Assembly (NCBI GenBank): GCA_947561395.2 | Contig: OX387184.1 | Span: forward strand, 28,510,766 to 28,574,765 | Source of the DNA: Buxus sempervirens | Taxonomy: Eukaryota; Streptophyta; Magnoliopsida; Buxales; Buxaceae | Direction of reading: 5' to 3' | Length of the DNA stretch: 64,000 bases | The notes under the pieces: generated by a model | Told to the model about the DNA's origin: nothing | The model's input: the letters and a program-made list of their open reading frames with translations, nothing else | Database searches by the model: none | Shown: positions 60,766-64,000 of the stretch, piece by piece | Layout: every line of letters begins with the position of its first letter | Numbering within the stretch: position 1 is the first letter of the stretch | Translations under genes and position numbers: made by a program

Positions 60766-61581
60766 CGTGAGATGTGTTGGGGATATCTTTGTCTTGCATC
60801 TGATGTGTGAGTACACCGTGATGAATTTCTTCTGCGCCCAATGTGTGACTACATTGCAATGATACTGTCTTGCACCCAGCATATGAGATACGCTGTGGTG
60901 GCTTTGTCTGTCTGTTTCAAGTTTTGTTAGTACCTGTAAAAGTTCATGTGGAGCTCAGTCAATTGGACTTCATATGTTTATTATCAAAATTATATGCAAA
61001 TTCAAGCAATTTCTCTTTGATTAAAATCTTTTGGGAATTCACCAAATGTTTGGAGTTTCCTCTTTAAAGTGGGTCCATGACAAGATCAGTAATCTTTGGG
61101 TCAGTCACCTGACAATCTCATTTAGATCTATGAAATGGTGCCTCCTGGCACTCCTTGTGTGAGTGTCAACCTTTTTGCCTTCAATAGCATGCCCCATGTT
61201 GGAAGGAAATGAATTGTTTTGGTTCAAGGGGTTTCTTTGGCACTGCCCTTCCCCAATTCTTTTGACTTTCTCTTTTGTTTTTTTTTCTTTCCCTGCTCCT
61301 GTCTGGGGGTTGTGAAATGGTTTTTCTCTCATTGGTTCCCTCTCTCGAGTTTGGTGCCTTGCCCCAGTCTGAGGGCCATGTCAATTTCCACGAATCATGA
61401 TCCAACAATCAGAGAGGACCTATTAGTAGGACGAAATGTAGGCTTTGGTTCCAGTGTTCAGAAATAAAGGATAGACGGGCTCAAACCCTATATAGCTTCA
61501 TTCTATGGGTAACCATTATGTCTAGTCAAAGTTCTTCTCTGTCTCTTTTGTTCTGTCATTGCCAGTTTGTCCGAAATTTAG

Positions 61582-61972
61582 TGTTACATTCTTTGTAATC
61601 AGAAAGGACTTCTCAATAAGACGAAGTGCAGGCTGGGTTCAAGGGTCCAGAAGAAATGATATGAAGGCTCAAAATTGATGAACGAGGTAAGAGCCATGTT
61701 CTGTCCACTTTTCTTGTTAGGGCTCGCTTCATCTTTTGCTCCTTCAGTTTTGTGTCCAACTTTGATTTGTAGCTTTTTTCTCCTTTTTCCATCTTTGTTA
61801 TGTTCTTTTTCTCCCTTCTTTCTTGGGTCCTTTGCCACAATCTTTGGCTCTTGCTTTCGGGGTTTACCCCGGCTTTTTTCTTTTTTCTTTTTTCTTTTTT
61901 CTTTTTTCAAAGGGTTGCCCCAGTTCTTTCTTTGCATTCTTGTTTTGTGGGGTTCACCCCGTTCCTCCTTTC
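61582..61972 (+). repeat. Inverted repeat, right arm
   Basis: Counterpart of 60114-60487 in opposite orientation. A TTTTTTC array (four CTTTTTT-type steps near 61875-61910) makes it slightly longer. Confidence 0.88.
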
Positions 61973-62689
61973 TTCCCCTTCATTTTTTAGGGGGCTTTTC
62001 GCTTTGCCCTATCTTCACCTTTGTTTTTCTTGTGTTCCCAATCCTACGAAGCTTCATGCCCCAGTTTTGAAGATAGAACATGGTAGGGTCAATGAAGGAA
62101 TTGTTAGGCCCAAAATGTTTTGCTAGGATATTATCTTGTGTCAGATGATTTTTTGGAGAAAATCAAGGATGGCCTTTCATCCTTTTACAAAGAATGTAAC
62201 ACTCACTTATCTTTAACCGATTAACTAGCTAAAGAGCCATTTTCATCTTTATTCATTTTGTTTTTTTTTGTTTTTTTTTTGTTTTTGTTTTTGTTTTTTT
62301 TTATTTTTTTTTCTTTGCTTTTTGACTTTGCCCGAGTTTGGGGTGACTAGACATAATGTGGGTTAGAAATGAGATGATCAAACTCAACATGTTTGACTAG
62401 CAGAATTTGTTAGAAGTATCTCAGCCAAAAATGGCCTCTCATCATTTCATCGAGATCATTGATCTTGGATCATGTCAGTGACCTTTGACTGGTATGGGCA
62501 CCTTGCCCCTTCTTTTTTTTCTCACACATCTCAGCTTGCCCCTGTGTTTTGCAAGGTAGGTCTCAAATATGGTGTTGGCAGGGGATCCCTTGGCTAGGTC
62601 GAGACCTGCACAGTTTGTGCTGTTTGGCACATTCCATCTATCAAATTTGATTGTTCAGGTTTGTCCCGAGATCACAGTCATGCCTTGGT

Positions 62690-63064
62690 GTTGTTCAATA
62701 CTCTAGTGATTTCCCAAAAGATTTCATAAGTTAGCAAAAAGAAACATGCTGTCAAGTTCGGAATTGAAACGAAAAAAAAGATAAACAAAAAAGAGCAGCA
62801 AACTATGCAAGGAGTGGCTGATGTAGATCGACGTTCTTGGAATTCAGTTGCATGCCATGGGAGGAAGCCTTTAAGTGCTCTCCTCGTCACCATCTTCTCC
62901 TTCCTGTGAGAAGATGGTTGGTTCAAATGTGCAAATCTGTGCTAACATGTTAGATATGTCTCGTCCCTCAATGGATCTTGGCTTCTCGAGCAGTTCCTTC
63001 AAAAATCCTTGATCAAGCAGATCTTGAATGTCATGCCGTTGGTCCAACATCGCTCTGTGCTATG
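62690..63064 (-). pseudogene. Possible Tat polyprotein remnant next to LTR D
   Basis: From 63064 downward the minus strand reads a non-repetitive peptide with HDIQDLLDQGFLKELLEKP and FEPTIFSQEGEDGDEES before losing the frame. It looks like polyprotein sequence rather than a leader, but I cannot assign a domain. Its direct contact with LTR D, without a primer site or gag, suggests that D inserted here or that a deletion occurred. Confidence 0.4.
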
Positions 63065-64000
63065 TGTGCCCGCGTCGGAAACGCGGCACGAGGAAAATTC
63101 GGAGTCGCCACCGCCTGATGGGTTGCAGGCGGACACCTAGGTGCCTAATCTTGTCTATTAGGGCTTTTGGTCTACGGCTTTGAGATTCTAAGTAGGGTCT
63201 CGGTTGCGATCCGGGGAAGTCCGTAGACACCCCGGTCCACCCTGTCGGGTGACAGGTCCCTTAGGTTTATCCTGGTTTGAGTCAGCTTACATTGGTCTCA
63301 CCCGATTCCTAATCCGATATGCAGTTTGGTTAAGTCTGGCGGGACTACCTGGGTGGTGTGGGTCCCTTTAATTGCTTTTATCTTGATTACTTAGGTGATC
63401 TGAGTCTGGTTGGGTGGGCCCCGTTGGAAGGCCCACGGTATCCTTGGTGGGCTTAGTCAAGCCCGTGTGCCCTTGTGGGCCTCGGCCTATCCTAGGAGGC
63501 CCTTTGGGCTTTGGTTGATGCATTGATTTTACTTTAGGTTCAGTTTTAAAGATTAAGTGTTTTTCATGCACAAGTGGGCCGGACTGGTTTGTGGGCCCCT
63601 TAGGTGGGCCCACATGGTGGCCAAGTAATTTTTATTGGATTTATCCTTTTAATCTGCCAAAGTGAGTTGGACACTAGGCTTGGGGCCCATAGTCCAAACC
63701 TGGGCTTGTAAGCCCAAATTACCAGAAGTTAGGGTTTGCACCCTTCCTTGGTTCGGTTGGTGGGCTTTGGTGGGCCCGGTAAGCCCTTGCCCTTGGTCTC
63801 GGCCAAACCACGCATTTCATGCATCAATTTCACTGATTTGGTTCGGGTGGACCGCCTTAGGTTTGGCCCGCCTTGTTTAATCAGTTAATTTTACTTATCT
63901 TGATTAAGTTGCATGCATACATGTTTATTGGGCCGGGTGGGCCCCGTTGGAAGGCCCATTGGAAATCAAGTTGGACCGGGGGTCCAAGTCCCACATTGGG
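63065..64000 (-). mobile_element. Tat-type long LTR, copy D (cut by window edge)
   Basis: The plus-strand left edge is TGTGCCCGCG, followed by GAGTCGCCACC (63102-63112) and the shared TGATGGGTTGCAGGCGGACA. It continues past 64000. It is more diverged from copy A than copy B is. Because no primer site follows it on the minus strand, it may belong to a further nested element or a solo LTR rather than being the 5' LTR of the B element. Confidence 0.8.

Larger units (their letters stand above)
57207..63064 (-). mobile_element. Degenerate internal region of a Tat-type gypsy element
   Basis: On the minus strand it ends in the tract GGCAAAGAGGGGCAGC next to LTR B. Apart from the integrase (59370-60100) and a short possible coding remnant near 62700-63060, I see no gag, protease, reverse transcriptase or RNase H. 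About 57290-59369 is non-coding spacer between pol and the 3' LTR, as is common in this lineage. About 60110-62600 is repeats and T-rich tracts. Structural genes were therefore lost or replaced. Confidence 0.8.

Noticed and set aside
60502-60882. 126-residue frame with repeated SKMSPKIEELRSKVP
   Set aside because: It is the translation of the minisatellite.
63065-64000. LTR D as the simple 5' LTR of the element whose 3' LTR is B
   Set aside because: No primer site or gag leader follows it, and it is more diverged from the A/B subfamily than expected. A separate insertion is at least as likely, so the pairing is not asserted.

Overview
The window is nuclear DNA of a flowering plant. It carries plant Ty1/copia, Ty3/gypsy (Tat and probably Tekay/Del type), L1-like LINE, hAT and PIF/Harbinger sequences, a plant-specific zinc-finger homeodomain gene, GT-AG introns and many AT, GA and AC microsatellites. 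I cannot name the species. Most of the window is repeats. I see one intact host gene, a ZF-HD transcription factor at 32966-33790 (+). I found no tRNA, rRNA or CRISPR array.

Layout. 1-3601: a long Tat-type LTR (minus orientation) cut by the window edge. 3602-8713: AT-rich DNA with a decayed Harbinger transposase (4347-4813) and a hAT-type MITE (8290-8518, 8-bp target-site duplication, TSD). 8714-25536: a dead copia element holding a nest. An L1-like LINE (10669-21938) lies in the copia pol. A solo LTR (15789-21360, TSD CGTAA) lies in the LINE ORF2. A second solo LTR (16945-19283, TSD GTGGG) lies in the first. Each of these three inner insertions is marked by its own target-site duplication.

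25537-37980: the least repeat-rich stretch, with the ZF-HD gene, its pyrimidine-rich leader region and a probable 5'UTR intron. 38276-47940: one hAT element of 9.7 kb with matching termini and a perfect 8-bp TSD (GTATAAGT). It holds a broken Ac-like transposase, a nested solo LTR (38395-40808, TSD AAACC) and exons of a host BolA-like gene (41090-41411). The hAT landed inside an older palindromic element, whose two arms flank it in inverted orientation.

48600-49980: the 5' end of a decayed gypsy element (LTR, initiator-Met-type primer site, gag, start of protease), cut by Tat DNA. 49983-64000: a stack of Tat-family sequence on the minus strand, with three LTR copies (C 49983-53646, B 53734-57206, D 63065 to the edge). 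The internal region between B and D keeps a readable integrase (59370-60100) but is filled with inverted repeats, a minisatellite and diverged repeats.

The genes do not form a shared pathway. The main stories are the order of insertions, gene capture by a hAT element, and short cis-motifs shared by LTRs that otherwise look unrelated. All coordinates were read by eye. No alignment or database search was run.
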